Source: Lentzea xinjiangensis
GTDB lineage: Bacteria > Actinomycetota > Actinomycetes > Mycobacteriales > Pseudonocardiaceae
DNA length: 64,000 bases
Direction: 5' to 3'
Assembly (NCBI RefSeq): GCF_900110955.1
Contig: NZ_FOFR01000020.1
Location: 62,001-126,000 of the forward strand
Under the pieces are notes generated by a model. The model was not told where the DNA came from. It was given only the letters and a program-made list of their open reading frames with translations, and made no database searches. A program made the translations under genes and the position numbers. Of this stretch, positions 23,593 through 33,590 are shown one piece after another. Every line of letters starts with the position of its first letter. Position 1 is the stretch's first letter.

Positions 23593-24471
23593 GTGAACGC
23601 GGAGAAGTCCGGCATCGAAGTCGCCGTGGTGACCGGGCTGTCCGGTGCGGGCCGCAGCACCGCGGCCAAGTGCCTGGAGGACCTCGGCTGGTTCGTCGTC
23701 GACAACCTGCCCCCGGAACTCATCGCCACGATGGTGGAGCTCGGCGCGCAGGCGCGTGGGGCCATCACCAGGGTCGCGGTCGTCATGGACGTGCGCAGCC
23801 GTGCGTTCACCGAGGACCTGGCCGCCATCATCAAGGACCTCGACGCGCGCGGGTACAAGCCGCGCGTGCTGTTCCTCGAAGCCACCGACGACGTGCTGAT
23901 CCGCCGGTTCGAGGCCGTGCGCCGCGGTCACCCGATGCAGGGCGACGGGCGGTTGCAGGACGGCATCGAGGCCGAGCGGATCCTGCTCACGCCGCTCAAG
24001 CAGGAAGCCGACCTGGTGCTCGACACCAGCGCGCTGAGCGTTCACCAGTTGCGGGCGAAGATCGAGGACACGTTCGGCACGGAGGCCGCCAGCAGGACCA
24101 GGGTCACGGTGCTGAGCTTCGGCTACAAGTACGGCCTGCCGATGGACGCCGACCTCGTCATGGACGTGCGGTTCCTGCCCAACCCGTTCTGGATCCCCGA
24201 GCTGCGCGAGCAGACGGGCCTCGATGGTGAGGTGCGCAACTACGTGCTGTCCCAGGAGGGCGCCGACGAGTTCCTTGACCGGTACCACGAGTTGCTGCGG
24301 CTGATCGGCGCCGGGTACCGGCGTGAGGGCAAGCGCTACCTCACGCTCGCGATCGGCTGCACCGGTGGCAAGCACCGCAGTGTGGCCTTGAGCGAGGAGC
24401 TGGCCGCGCGGCTGGCGAGCGAGGACGGCATGGCTGTCAAGGTCGTGCACAGGGATCTGGGACGCGAGTGA
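23593..24471 (+). CDS. rapZ: RNase adapter / nucleotide-binding protein RapZ (YvcJ)
   Basis: A 292-residue P-loop protein of the RapZ/YvcJ family. The N-terminal ATPase-like domain has GLSGAGRST (15-23) and VVDNLPPEL. The C-terminal domain has the conserved SFGYKYGLP, DVRFLPNPF and IGCTGGKHRSV. In enterobacteria RapZ guides RNase E to GlmZ small RNA and controls amino-sugar synthesis; in actinobacteria the role is less clear. GTG 23593 follows CGGAG. It overlaps yvcK by GTGA and forms the rapZ-yvcK-whiA unit. Confidence 0.95.
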   Translation: MNAEKSGIEVAVVTGLSGAGRSTAAKCLEDLGWFVVDNLPPELIATMVELGAQARGAITRVAVVMDVRSRAFTEDLAAIIKDLDARGYKPRVLFLEATDDVLIRRFEAVRRGHPMQGDGRLQDGIEAERILLTPLKQEADLVLDTSALSVHQLRAKIEDTFGTEAASRTRVTVLSFGYKYGLPMDADLVMDVRFLPNPFWIPELREQTGLDGEVRNYVLSQEGADEFLDRYHELLRLIGAGYRREGKRYLTLAIGCTGGKHRSVALSEELAARLASEDGMAVKVVHRDLGRE

Positions 24472-25445
24472 CGAAGTTGAAGGCTGTTGCACTTGGTGGT
24501 GGGCACGGGCTGCACGCGACGCTGACGGCGTTGCGGCGGATCACCGACGACGTGACGGCCGTGGTGACCGTCGCGGACGACGGGGGTTCGTCGGGACGGC
24601 TGCGCCGGGAGCTCTCCGACCTCCTGCCGCCGGGTGACCTGCGCAAGGCCCTGGCGGCGCTGGCGGGGGAGGACGAGGCCAGCAGGCTGTGGACGTCCCT
24701 GTTCAAGCACCGCTTCGGCGGCACGGGCGCGCTGGCCGGCCACGCGGTCGGCAACCTGGTGATCGCCGGGCTGCTCGAGCAGCTCGGCGAGCCGGTGGCG
24801 GTGCTCGACCACATGTGCAGGTTGCTCGGCGTCCGGGGCAGGGTGCTGCCCATGTCGAACGAGCCGCTCGACATCGAGGCCGACGTCATGGGCCTCGACG
24901 AGGACGCGCGGGACGTCCGGCGCATCCGGGGGCAGGTCGCCATCGCGACCACGCCCGGACTCGTGCAGCGCATCCGGCTGACGGCCCCGAACGGGCGACC
25001 TGTCGGCTGTCCGGAAGCAGTACAGGCTGTACTTGACGCCGATCTCGTGCTACTCGGCCCCGGATCGTGGTTCACCAGCGTGTTGCCGCATCTGCTCGTA
25101 CCGGAACTGCATGACGCGCTGGTGCACACGCGGGCCAAGAAGGCGCTTGTGCTCAATCTTGTCCCCCAACCGGGGGAAACTGCCGGTTTCTCTCCGGAGC
25201 GCCACTTGGACGTAGTCTGCGAACACGCACCCGAGCTGAAGGTGGACGCGGTGATCGCGGACGTCTACTCGGTCCCCACCCCGGACCGGCTGACGCGCGC
25301 CGCCTCGGCGCTGGGCGCGCGTACGCATCTGGCGAAGATCGCCGCACCGGACGCCGTCGAACGGCATGATCCGGAGGCGCTCGCCGGTTGCCTGAGGCAG
25401 GTGGTCGCGGAGACCGGAGTGGGAGGGACAGACCCGTGGCGATGA
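24468..25445 (+). CDS. yvcK: Gluconeogenesis factor YvcK/CuvA
   Basis: A 325-residue UDP-N-acetylglucosamine-binding protein of the CofD-like fold. It begins KLKAVALGGGHGLHATLTALR with TVADDGGSSGRLRREL, the family signature. LLGPGSWFTSVLPHLLV and NLVPQPGETAGFS follow. In Bacillus and mycobacteria YvcK/CuvA links cell-wall synthesis to carbon metabolism. GTG 24468 overlaps rapZ (GTGA); its end overlaps whiA. The nearby glycolytic and pentose operons suit this role. Confidence 0.95.
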   Translation: MTKLKAVALGGGHGLHATLTALRRITDDVTAVVTVADDGGSSGRLRRELSDLLPPGDLRKALAALAGEDEASRLWTSLFKHRFGGTGALAGHAVGNLVIAGLLEQLGEPVAVLDHMCRLLGVRGRVLPMSNEPLDIEADVMGLDEDARDVRRIRGQVAIATTPGLVQRIRLTAPNGRPVGCPEAVQAVLDADLVLLGPGSWFTSVLPHLLVPELHDALVHTRAKKALVLNLVPQPGETAGFSPERHLDVVCEHAPELKVDAVIADVYSVPTPDRLTRAASALGARTHLAKIAAPDAVERHDPEALAGCLRQVVAETGVGGTDPWR

Positions 25446-26422
25446 CGTCGGCGGTCAAGGACGAGCTGAGCAGGCTCGCGGTATCCAAGACCTGTTGCCG
25501 CCGCGCGGAGGTGTCCTCCCTGCTCAGGTTCGCCGGCGGCCTGCACATCGTGTCCGGCCGCGTCGTCGTCGAGGCCGAGCTCGACCTCGGGTCCGCGGCC
25601 CGCAGGCTCCTCAAGGAGATCCAGGCCCTCTACGGCCACCACGCCGAGGTCTTCACCATCCAGTCGAACGGGCTGCGCAAGGGCACCCGCTACGTGGTCC
25701 GCGTGGTCAAGGACGGCGAGGGGCTCGCCCGCCAGACCGGTCTGCTCGACCCGCGCGGACGGCCGGTCCGCGGCCTGCCCGCGCCGGTCGTGTCCGGTGG
25801 CGTGTGCGACGCCGAGGCGGCGTGGCGCGGGGCCTTCCTCGCGCACGGATCGCTGACCGAGCCCGGCCGCAGCTCCTCGCTGGAGATCACCTGCCCCGGC
25901 CCGGAGGCGGCGCTGGCGCTCGTCGGCGCGGCGCGCCGGATGGGCATCGCGTCGAAGTCGCGCGAGGTGCGCGGCGCCGAGCGCGTGGTGATAAGGGACG
26001 GCGACGCCATCGGGGCGATGCTGACCAAGCTCGGCGCGCACGACAGCGTGCTGGCCTGGGAAGAGCGGCGGATGCGGCGTGAGGTCCGCGCCACCGCGAA
26101 CCGGCTCGCCAACTTCGACGACGCGAACCTGCGCCGCTCGGCGCGGGCCGCGGTCGCCGCGGCGGCGCGCGTGGCGCGGGCGCTCGAGATCCTCGGGCCG
26201 GAGGCGCCGGACCACCTGGCCGCCGCCGGGCAGCTCCGCCTCGCGCACCGCCAGGCGTCGCTCGAGGAACTGGGCCAGCTGTCCGACCCGCAGATGACCA
26301 AGGACGCGGTGGCCGGCCGCATAAGGCGCCTGCTGGCCATGGCGGACAAGCGGGCCAAGGACCTGGGACTGCCCGACACGGAGTCCGCGGTCACGGCGGA
26401 GATGCTCGAAGCCGAGGTCTGA
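25436..26422 (+). CDS. whiA: Sporulation/cell-division regulator WhiA
   Basis: A 328-residue actinobacterial WhiA, which acts with WhiB to switch on division genes (ftsW, ftsK) during development. The LAGLIDADG-like N-terminal domain holds KTCCRRAEVSSLLRFAGGLH and CDAEAAWRGAFLAHGSLTEPGRS; the C-terminal HTH region is RRSARAAVAAAARVARALEIL to KDAVAGRIRRLLAMADKRA. GTG 25436 gives the usual MAMTSAVKDEL start and overlaps yvcK by 10 bp; ATG 25442 is the alternative. A terminator follows. Confidence 0.97.
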   Translation: MAMTSAVKDELSRLAVSKTCCRRAEVSSLLRFAGGLHIVSGRVVVEAELDLGSAARRLLKEIQALYGHHAEVFTIQSNGLRKGTRYVVRVVKDGEGLARQTGLLDPRGRPVRGLPAPVVSGGVCDAEAAWRGAFLAHGSLTEPGRSSSLEITCPGPEAALALVGAARRMGIASKSREVRGAERVVIRDGDAIGAMLTKLGAHDSVLAWEERRMRREVRATANRLANFDDANLRRSARAAVAAAARVARALEILGPEAPDHLAAAGQLRLAHRQASLEELGQLSDPQMTKDAVAGRIRRLLAMADKRAKDLGLPDTESAVTAEMLEAEV

Positions 26423-26430
26423 CGGCCCCA

Positions 26431-26467
26431 GTGGTGGTCGCGGCCCGGCGAAGGCCGCGACCACCAC
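26431..26467. terminator. Bidirectional terminator after whiA
   Basis: A perfect 15-bp stem (GTGGTGGTCGCGGCC with GGCCGCGACCACCAC) and a 7-nt loop. It serves whiA and the convergent acyltransferase gene. Confidence 0.9.
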
Positions 26468-26476
26468 ACCCGAGTG

Positions 26477-28549
26477 CTAGATCAGTCCCAGTCCGGTGAG
26501 CAACGGCGTCGCCAAGGTGCGCACGTAGGTGTTGGTCACGTGGTTGTTCCGGTACACCACGACGTTGCCGACCACCGCGGGGCAGACGTCGTCGCGGCAG
26601 TACCACGACGTCAGGTCGACGACCTCGACGCCGGAGACGCCCTCGGCCGCCGCCACGAGCGGGTCGCCCTCGCCCCGGAACGCCTCCGCCTGCGGCGTGC
26701 CGCACGCGGCCGGGTCGTCGGCGTTGCGTTCCAGGCAGCGCGGCACCTGGCTGTTCGGCCGGGGCAGGTCCTTGATCACCGCGACCGGGATGCCGGCGGC
26801 GGAGAACGCGGTCAGCATCTCCCGGTAGCCGCGCACCATGTCCTCGCGGGACTGCCACGTCCACTTCAGGTCGCTGACGTAGGACTCGCGGCTCATGCCG
26901 GACAGCACCACGAGGTCCGGCTTGAGGTCCCTGACGCGGTCGAGCACGACGCGGTTCTGGTCGGAGCACACCGTCAACGGCGTGCCGGCCTCCGCCGGGG
27001 GCACCGCGTTGAACGGGCAGCCGTTGCGGGTCATCGCCCGCACCTTCCACAGCCCCTTGCCCGCGCCGCGGGCGAAGTCGATCAGCGGGGTGCTGTACTG
27101 CGCCGCGTGCGAGTCCCCGAGCAGCACGACCGTCTTCAGCGCGGCCTCGTCACCCCACCAGCAGGCGGTCTCGGGGTAGTCGAGCCGGTAGACGTGGCAG
27201 TCGGAGCCGTCGGGGCTGGTGCCGTAGGGGCCGTCCTCGTTCGCGACGGCCGGGTCGGGCAGCAGCGGCACGCCGGTGGGCGCCGGCCGCGGTGACCGGG
27301 GAGCCAGCGCCATCGCGCCGGGGTGGTCGGCGTCGAGCCCCATGCGGGACAGGAGCCGGGTCCGCTGCTCCTGCGCGGTGTACCAGGGCACCGAGGCCGC
27401 GACCACGGAGACGACCACGAGGACGGCTCCGAGGAGGTACGTGCCGCGGCGGCCGACCCGGTCGCGGCGGAACGGGTCCTCGACGAAGCGCTTGGACAGC
27501 GCGGCCAGCCCGAAGCTGATGACCGCGGCGACGAGCATCTCCTTCTTCGACAACCTGTCCTCGCCGCTGAGCTCGAGGATCACCACGATGACCGGCCAGT
27601 GCCACAGGTACAGGCTGTAGGAGATGTCACCGACGTAGCGGACGGGGCGGACGCTCAGCAGCCTCGCCAGCGCCGTGCCCGCGCACGCCAGCATCGCCGC
27701 CGTGCCGAGCACCGGCAGGGCCGCCACCCAGCCGGGGAACTCCATGTCCGTCGTGTAGAGGGCGGTGGCCGCCAGCACGGCGCCGAAGCCCAGCCAGCCG
27801 AGCACCTCGCGGACCGCGCGCGTCAGTGTCACGCGGTGCAGCACCATCGCGGTCAGACCGCCGATGCCGAGCTCCCACATGCGGGTCGGCGTCACGAAGT
27901 AGGCGGCTCCGTGGTCGACGGGGGTGTAGTAGACCGAGAACGCGAACGATGCGACCGTCACCAGCGCGACGGCGCCGACGGCGTAGGGGACCGTGCGGCC
28001 GTTCAGCCGGCCGGCGAGCGCGGCGCTGGCGATCAGCAGCAGCGGGATGACGAGGTAGAACTGCTCCTCGACGGCGAGCGACCAGTAGTGCTGGACCGGT
28101 GACGCGCCGGCGGTGGCGTGCCCGTAGTCGTTGGACAGCACCGCGAGCAGCCAGTTCTGCGCGTTCAGCGCCGCCGCGACGACCTCGCGCAGGAAGCCCG
28201 GCCACCGCGACTGGGGCAGCAGCAGCACGACGGCGGCCACGACGGCGAGCAGGGTGGCGGTCGCCGCGGGCAGCAGGCGGCGGATGCGCCGCGCGTAGAA
28301 GTCGCGCAGGCTGATCGTCCCGCTGCGGCGCAGCTCGGTGGTGAGCGTGCCGATGATCAGGAAACCGGAGATGACGAAGAAGACGTCGACGCCCACGAAC
28401 CCACCGGGCAGCCACGACGGCCGCAGGTGGTAGAGCAGCACCACGCCGACGGCGAGCGCCCGCAGGCCTTGGACGTCCCCGCGCAGGGCGTGCCGCGGCC
28501 GGGGGGTGTCGAGCACCTCGACAGGACGCTCGGTGAAGGTGACCGCCAC
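26477..28549 (-). CDS. Acyltransferase-3 membrane protein with SGNH domain (OafA-like)
   Basis: A 690-residue membrane O-acyltransferase. The first ~390 residues hold about ten membrane helices with acyltransferase-3 motifs: RGDVQGLRALAVGVVLLYHL, GVDVFFVISGFLI, the RRIRRLLPAA loop and FYLVIPLLLI. The C-terminal ~250 residues are an SGNH hydrolase-like domain outside the cell: LLGDSHAAQY, LSGMSRESY and RNNHVTNTYV (catalytic Ser, Asn and His). The family acetylates surface polysaccharide, peptidoglycan or lipid. GTG 28549, with GGGAG 6 bp before, is chosen over a longer frame. Its glycan is unknown. Confidence 0.92.
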   Translation of the reverse strand: MAVTFTERPVEVLDTPRPRHALRGDVQGLRALAVGVVLLYHLRPSWLPGGFVGVDVFFVISGFLIIGTLTTELRRSGTISLRDFYARRIRRLLPAATATLLAVVAAVVLLLPQSRWPGFLREVVAAALNAQNWLLAVLSNDYGHATAGASPVQHYWSLAVEEQFYLVIPLLLIASAALAGRLNGRTVPYAVGAVALVTVASFAFSVYYTPVDHGAAYFVTPTRMWELGIGGLTAMVLHRVTLTRAVREVLGWLGFGAVLAATALYTTDMEFPGWVAALPVLGTAAMLACAGTALARLLSVRPVRYVGDISYSLYLWHWPVIVVILELSGEDRLSKKEMLVAAVISFGLAALSKRFVEDPFRRDRVGRRGTYLLGAVLVVVSVVAASVPWYTAQEQRTRLLSRMGLDADHPGAMALAPRSPRPAPTGVPLLPDPAVANEDGPYGTSPDGSDCHVYRLDYPETACWWGDEAALKTVVLLGDSHAAQYSTPLIDFARGAGKGLWKVRAMTRNGCPFNAVPPAEAGTPLTVCSDQNRVVLDRVRDLKPDLVVLSGMSRESYVSDLKWTWQSREDMVRGYREMLTAFSAAGIPVAVIKDLPRPNSQVPRCLERNADDPAACGTPQAEAFRGEGDPLVAAAEGVSGVEVVDLTSWYCRDDVCPAVVGNVVVYRNNHVTNTYVRTLATPLLTGLGLI

Positions 28550-28860
28550 GGATCGCTCCCGTCTCCGAAGGTTCACGGAGTACGTCCGTGTCAGCAAAGG
28601 CGCTGAGGATAACCAGGCGGGGCCCCCGTTTTCCGCTCCGGGGTGGTGGTCCCGCCGCTGCCGTCACGCACCGCAGCGCCGAGGCGGCGGAGGAGCCGAG
28701 CGCCTGCCTCCGGACGCCCTGCGGGACCCGCGGCCGAACGGCCTAGTCGGGGCCTGTTTGTCTGGCTCGATACAGAGATCCGCACTATCCCTGTGACCAG
28801 CGACGCAGTTCGGCAGATAGGGTGGGGCTGTACCTGCCAGTCGAACGCAAGGAGACCGTC
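28550..28860. other. Intergenic region between acyltransferase and gap
   Basis: These 311 bp separate divergent genes and must hold the gap operon promoter. AAGGAGA (28849-28855) is the gap ribosome site. No clear pair of -35/-10 boxes was found; GATAGG near 28815-28820 is a weak candidate. No ORF is supported. Confidence 0.5.
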
Positions 28861-29865
<1,005 letters not shown>

Positions 29866-29880
29866 TCCGGGAGCGGTGGG

Positions 29881-31074
29881 TTGAAGACTCTCAGCGACCT
29901 GCTCGCCGAGGGTGTCGCAGGTCGGCGCGTCCTGGTGCGCGCCGACCTGAACGTCCCCCTGGATGGCGACAAGATCACCGACGACGGCCGCGTGCGCGCG
30001 TCGGTGCCGACGATCAAGGCGCTCGCCGACGCGGGCGCCCGCGTGGTCGTCACCGCGCACCTCGGCCGCCCCAAGGGCGAGCCCGACCCGAAGTTCTCCC
30101 TCGCGCCCGCCGCCGCTCGCCTCGGTGAGCTGCTCGGCGTCGACGTGGCGCTCGCGGAGGACCTCGTCGGCCCGTCCGCCACCTCCGCGGTCGGCGGGCT
30201 GACCGACGGCGGCGTCGTGATGCTGGAGAACGTCCGCTTCGACGCCCGCGAGACCTCGAAGGACGACGCGGAGCGCGAGGCGCTGGCCGACGAGCTGGCG
30301 TCGTTCGCGGACGCGTTCGTGTCCGACGGCTTCGGCGTCGTGCACCGCAAGCAGGCCTCCGTCTACGACGTCGCGAAGAAGCTGCCCGCGTACGTCGGCG
30401 GTCTCGTCGAGACCGAGCTGGGCGTCCTGCGCAAGCTCACCGACGACCTGGAGCGCCCGTACGTCGTGGTGCTCGGCGGCGCGAAGGTCTCCGACAAGCT
30501 CGGCGTCATCGCGAACCTGCTCACGAAGGTCGACCGGCTGATCGTCGGCGGCGGCATGGCGTACACGTTCCTCAAGGCCCAGGGCCACGAGGTCGGCACG
30601 TCGCTGCTGCAGTCCGACCAGCTCGACCAGGTCAAGGGCTTCCTCGCGGAGGCGCAGCAGCGCGGCGTCGAGCTCGTGCTGCCGGTCGACGTGCTGGTCA
30701 CCGCCGAGTTCGGCAGCCAGGAGCACGACGTCGTCGGCACCGACGCGATCCCCGCCGACCGGATGGGCCTCGACATCGGCCCGAAGTCGCGCGAGCTGTT
30801 CGCGTCGAAGCTCACCGACGCCAAGACCGTGTTCTGGAACGGCCCGATGGGCGTCTTCGAGATCGAGACCTACGCCGGTGGCACGCGTGCCGTCGCCGAG
30901 GCGCTCGTGAGCTCCGAGGCGTTCACCGTCGTCGGCGGTGGCGACTCCGCGGCGGCCGTGCGCGCGCTGGGTCTGCCCGAGGACGGTTTCTCGCACATCT
31001 CCACCGGCGGCGGCGCCTCCCTGGAATTCCTCGAGGGCAAGGAATTGCCCGGCATCAGCGTTTTGGAGTCCTGA
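29881..31074 (+). CDS. pgk: Phosphoglycerate kinase
   Basis: A 397-residue monomeric kinase that makes ATP from 1,3-bisphosphoglycerate. The N-domain has VLVRADLNVPL and AHLGRPKGEPDPKFSL; the nucleotide domain has LGGAKVSDKLGV, FWNGPMGVFE and the GGGDSAAA hinge. The start is TTG 29881 (KTLSDLL follows), with GGGAG upstream; no ATG or GTG fits, so the rare start may limit its translation. The stop overlaps tpiA by one base. Confidence 0.97.
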   Translation: MKTLSDLLAEGVAGRRVLVRADLNVPLDGDKITDDGRVRASVPTIKALADAGARVVVTAHLGRPKGEPDPKFSLAPAAARLGELLGVDVALAEDLVGPSATSAVGGLTDGGVVMLENVRFDARETSKDDAEREALADELASFADAFVSDGFGVVHRKQASVYDVAKKLPAYVGGLVETELGVLRKLTDDLERPYVVVLGGAKVSDKLGVIANLLTKVDRLIVGGGMAYTFLKAQGHEVGTSLLQSDQLDQVKGFLAEAQQRGVELVLPVDVLVTAEFGSQEHDVVGTDAIPADRMGLDIGPKSRELFASKLTDAKTVFWNGPMGVFEIETYAGGTRAVAEALVSSEAFTVVGGGDSAAAVRALGLPEDGFSHISTGGGASLEFLEGKELPGISVLES

Positions 31075-31862
31075 TGGCAGCCCGGCTCCCGCTCATCGCG
31101 GGCAACTGGAAGATGAACCTCAACCACCTCGAAGCGATCGGCCTCGTGCAGAAGATCGCTTTCTCCCTGCCGGAGAAGTACTTCGCCAAGGTCGAGGTGG
31201 CGGTTCTCCCGCCGTTCGTGGACATCCGCAGCATCCAGACGCTGGTCGACGGCGACAAGCTGCTCATCAAGTACGGCGCGCAGGACATCTCCCAGCACGA
31301 CTCCGGTGCCTACACCGGTGAGGTGTCCGGCCCGATGCTCAAGAAGCTCGCCTGCCACTACGTCGTGGTCGGTCACTCCGAGCGCCGCGAGTACCACGGC
31401 GAGACGGACGCGATCGTCAACGCGAAGGTCAAGGCCGCGCTCAAGCACGAGGTCACCCCGATCTTCTGCTTCGGCGAGAAGCTCGAGACCCGTGAGGCCA
31501 AGGGCCACCTGGAGCTGGTGCGCCAGCAGCTCGAAGCCGGGCTCAAGGGCTTCACCGCCGAGCAGGTCGCCAGGATCGTGTTCGCCTACGAGCCGGTCTG
31601 GGCGATCGGCACCGGCCGCACGGCGTCCTCCGCCGACGCGCAGGAGGTGTGCTCGCTGGTCCGCTCGTTCGTCGCGGAGAAGTACGGCGAGGAGACCGCG
31701 GCCGTCGTCCGGGTGCTCTACGGCGGTTCGGTGAAGTCGTCGAACATCAGCGAACTGATTGCGCAGAAGGACATCGACGGCGCTCTTGTCGGCGGCGCGA
31801 GCCTTCAGGCGGACGAGTTCAGCAAGCTGTGCGCTCTGGCCGCCGGTGGCCCTCTACCCTAA
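31074..31862 (+). CDS. tpiA: Triosephosphate isomerase
   Basis: A 262-residue TIM barrel interconverting dihydroxyacetone phosphate and glyceraldehyde 3-phosphate. It has the catalytic Lys13 in NWKMN, VVVGHSERRE (electrophilic His), AYEPVWAIGTG (catalytic Glu and flexible loop) and LYGGSVKSSN (phosphate site). ATG 31074 overlaps the pgk stop (TGATG), so the two are coupled. It is the last gene of the glycolytic operon. Confidence 0.98.
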   Translation: MAARLPLIAGNWKMNLNHLEAIGLVQKIAFSLPEKYFAKVEVAVLPPFVDIRSIQTLVDGDKLLIKYGAQDISQHDSGAYTGEVSGPMLKKLACHYVVVGHSERREYHGETDAIVNAKVKAALKHEVTPIFCFGEKLETREAKGHLELVRQQLEAGLKGFTAEQVARIVFAYEPVWAIGTGRTASSADAQEVCSLVRSFVAEKYGEETAAVVRVLYGGSVKSSNISELIAQKDIDGALVGGASLQADEFSKLCALAAGGPLP

Positions 31863-31957
31863 GTTGATCTGGGTAAACCCTTCGTCCCAACTGGTTGCAC
31901 ACGTTCGGCAGTCGAACAGGTACTCTATGGCGTCGGCTGCCTGACAGCGAGGAAGAA

Positions 31958-32197
31958 ATGATCCTGTTCCTGCAGATCCTGTTGATCGTCTCCAGCGTGC
32001 TGCTGGTGCTGCTCGTGCTGTTGCACCGCGGCCGTGGTGGCGGCCTTTCTTCGCTGTTCGGTGGCGGTATGCAGTCGAGTCTGTCCGGTTCCTCCGTTGT
32101 CGAGAAGAACCTCGACCGCCTGACGCTCTTCGTCGGCGCGGTCTGGGTCATCGCCATCGTGGGCATCGGGCTGCTGATCAAGCTCCCCGGAGCCTGA
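31958..32197 (+). CDS. secG: Preprotein translocase subunit SecG
   Basis: A 79-residue two-helix membrane protein of the SecYEG channel. Helix 1 is LQILLIVSSVLLVLLVLL, then HRGRGGGLSSLFGGGMQSSLSGSS, the family loop, and helix 2 is LFVGAVWVIAIVGIGLLI. ATG 31958 follows GAGGAAG. It has its own upstream region (TACTCT near 31921-31926 may be a -10). Following tpiA, as here, is typical for actinobacteria. Confidence 0.95.
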   Translation: MILFLQILLIVSSVLLVLLVLLHRGRGGGLSSLFGGGMQSSLSGSSVVEKNLDRLTLFVGAVWVIAIVGIGLLIKLPGA

Positions 32198-32215
32198 TCA
32201 ACCGTTCAGCGGCAG

Positions 32216-32231
32216 AAGCCCCTCGGGGCTT
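32216..32231 (+). terminator. Short hairpin between secG and rbpA
   Basis: AAGCCCC pairs with GGGGCTT across a 2-nt loop, 19 bp after the secG stop. It may end or attenuate secG transcription before rbpA. Confidence 0.5.
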
Positions 32232-32263
32232 GGGGTAACCACTTGGTGGGGGTGTAACGGTCG

Positions 32264-32608
32264 ATGTCCGGTGGTAACGCGATTCGCGGTACCCGCGTCG
32301 GCGCAGGTCCGATGGGCGAATCGGAGCGCGGCGAGTCCGCGCCCCGCCGTCGGGTGTCGTACTGGTGCGCGAACGGTCACGAGTCCCGGCCTTCCTTCGC
32401 GGTCGACGCGGAGGTGCCGGAGAACTGGGACTGCCCGCGCTGCGGCCTGCCGGCAGGTCGTGACGAGCAGACGCCACCCGCGCCTCCGCGCAACGAGCCG
32501 TACAAGACGCACCTTGCGTACGTGAAGGAGCGGCGCTCCGACGCGGACGGCGAGGCGATCCTCGAAGAGGCGCTCGCCAAGCTGCGCCGCCAGCGCGAAG
32601 AGCCGTAG
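32264..32608 (+). CDS. rbpA: RNA polymerase-binding protein RbpA
   Basis: A 114-residue actinobacterial activator that binds RNA polymerase and the principal sigma factor and helps open promoters. It starts GGNAIRGTRVGAGPMGESERGE (basic linker/N-tail), has the zinc-type core VSYWCANGHESRPSFAVDAEVPENWDCPRCG (Cys residues spaced for metal) and ends with the sigma-interaction helix (LEEALAKLRRQREE). ATG 32264. It ends in a strong terminator. In M. tuberculosis the gene is elsewhere; here it follows secG. Confidence 0.96.
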   Translation: MSGGNAIRGTRVGAGPMGESERGESAPRRRVSYWCANGHESRPSFAVDAEVPENWDCPRCGLPAGRDEQTPPAPPRNEPYKTHLAYVKERRSDADGEAILEEALAKLRRQREEP

Positions 32609-32630
32609 GCTCTCGGCTCGAACGAGAACA

Positions 32631-32673
32631 ACGCGAAATGCCCCCTCTGCTGCGGAGAGGGGGCATTTCGCGT
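32631..32673. terminator. Strong terminator after rbpA
   Basis: A perfect 18-bp stem (ACGCGAAATGCCCCCTCT with its complement at 32656-32673), a 7-nt loop and then TTTCGTCTTCTTTC. It is the best intrinsic terminator in the window and also serves the convergent surface-protein gene. Confidence 0.95.
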
Positions 32674-32684
32674 TTCGTCTTCTT

Positions 32685-33557
32685 TCAGCGCCGCAGTCCG
32701 GCGAACTGGCGGCGCAGCATCGCGGCACCGACCAGGAGGAAGAACAGCAGCACCACGAGCGTGCCGGTCGTGCCGCCCGACGAGCTCGACAGCGTCACGT
32801 CGACGTTGCCGACCAGGGTGATGCCGCACTCGGCACGCACCTTGTGCCTGCCGGGCTCGATGTCCGTGAACCTCACCGGCGAGGTGAACTCGCCGTTCTC
32901 GTCGGCCACGGTCCTGCCCACGTCCTGGCCCAGCGACTTCAGCGTGACGTCCGCGCCCCCGGGGCAGCCGGTGCCGGTCGCGGTCAAGTCGTCGCCCGGC
33001 TGGATGTTCTCCTTGTCCAGCACCAGGACACCGGCGCCGGGGCCGGCCGGCTCGCTCGCGGAGGACGAGGGCTGCGACGAGGACGGCGGCGTGGTCGTCG
33101 TCGTGACCGGCGGAGTCGTGGTGGTCGTGACGACCGGGGTTCGCGTCGTCACCGGCGGGGCGGTGACGGGAGGGTTCGTGACCGGGGGAGGGGTGACCGG
33201 CGGGGTGGTCGTCGTGGTGACCGGGGCCGGCGTCACGCGGAACGTGCCGCGCGCCAGGCGGTTGCACTCGTCGCTCGCGGTGAAGACGTACGAGCCTTCC
33301 TTGGCACCTGCCGGGATCGTCGCGGTGACCGAACCGTTAGCCGCCCACGGCGCGGTGGCCAGTACGCTTCCGCCCCAGCCGATGCGCACGGTGCCCTTGC
33401 ACCGGTAGAAGCCTGACCAGGTGAAAGTCGCGCTGGAACCGGCGGGGCCGCTGTTCGGGCTCGCGGTCACCGCCGGTGGTTGCTGGGCGGTCGCCGGTGT
33501 GGCGACCAGCACCGTAACACCGGCTGCCAGAGCCACGAGTAAGCCTGAAGACCGCAT
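32685..33557 (-). CDS. Secreted Ig-like surface protein with Thr/Pro stalk and C-terminal membrane anchor
   Basis: A 290-residue envelope protein. A Sec signal peptide (LLVALAAGVTVLVATPATAQ) is followed by an Ig-like domain (~28-108; ASPNSGPAGSSATFTWSGFY, with paired Cys) and a low-complexity Thr/Pro/Val stalk (~112-160). A second Ig-like domain follows (~170-255; NIQPGDDLTATGTGCPGG, RAECG). It ends with a membrane helix (TGTLVVLLFFLLVGAAML) and a basic tail. No LPxTG sorting motif is seen. It is divergent from a membrane protein-kinase operon, with only 33 bp between the starts. Confidence 0.85.
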   Translation of the reverse strand: MRSSGLLVALAAGVTVLVATPATAQQPPAVTASPNSGPAGSSATFTWSGFYRCKGTVRIGWGGSVLATAPWAANGSVTATIPAGAKEGSYVFTASDECNRLARGTFRVTPAPVTTTTTPPVTPPPVTNPPVTAPPVTTRTPVVTTTTTPPVTTTTTPPSSSQPSSSASEPAGPGAGVLVLDKENIQPGDDLTATGTGCPGGADVTLKSLGQDVGRTVADENGEFTSPVRFTDIEPGRHKVRAECGITLVGNVDVTLSSSSGGTTGTLVVLLFFLLVGAAMLRRQFAGLRR

Positions 33558-33590
33558 TCCAACTCCCGGATCAGAACCGAAGGTGTGCTA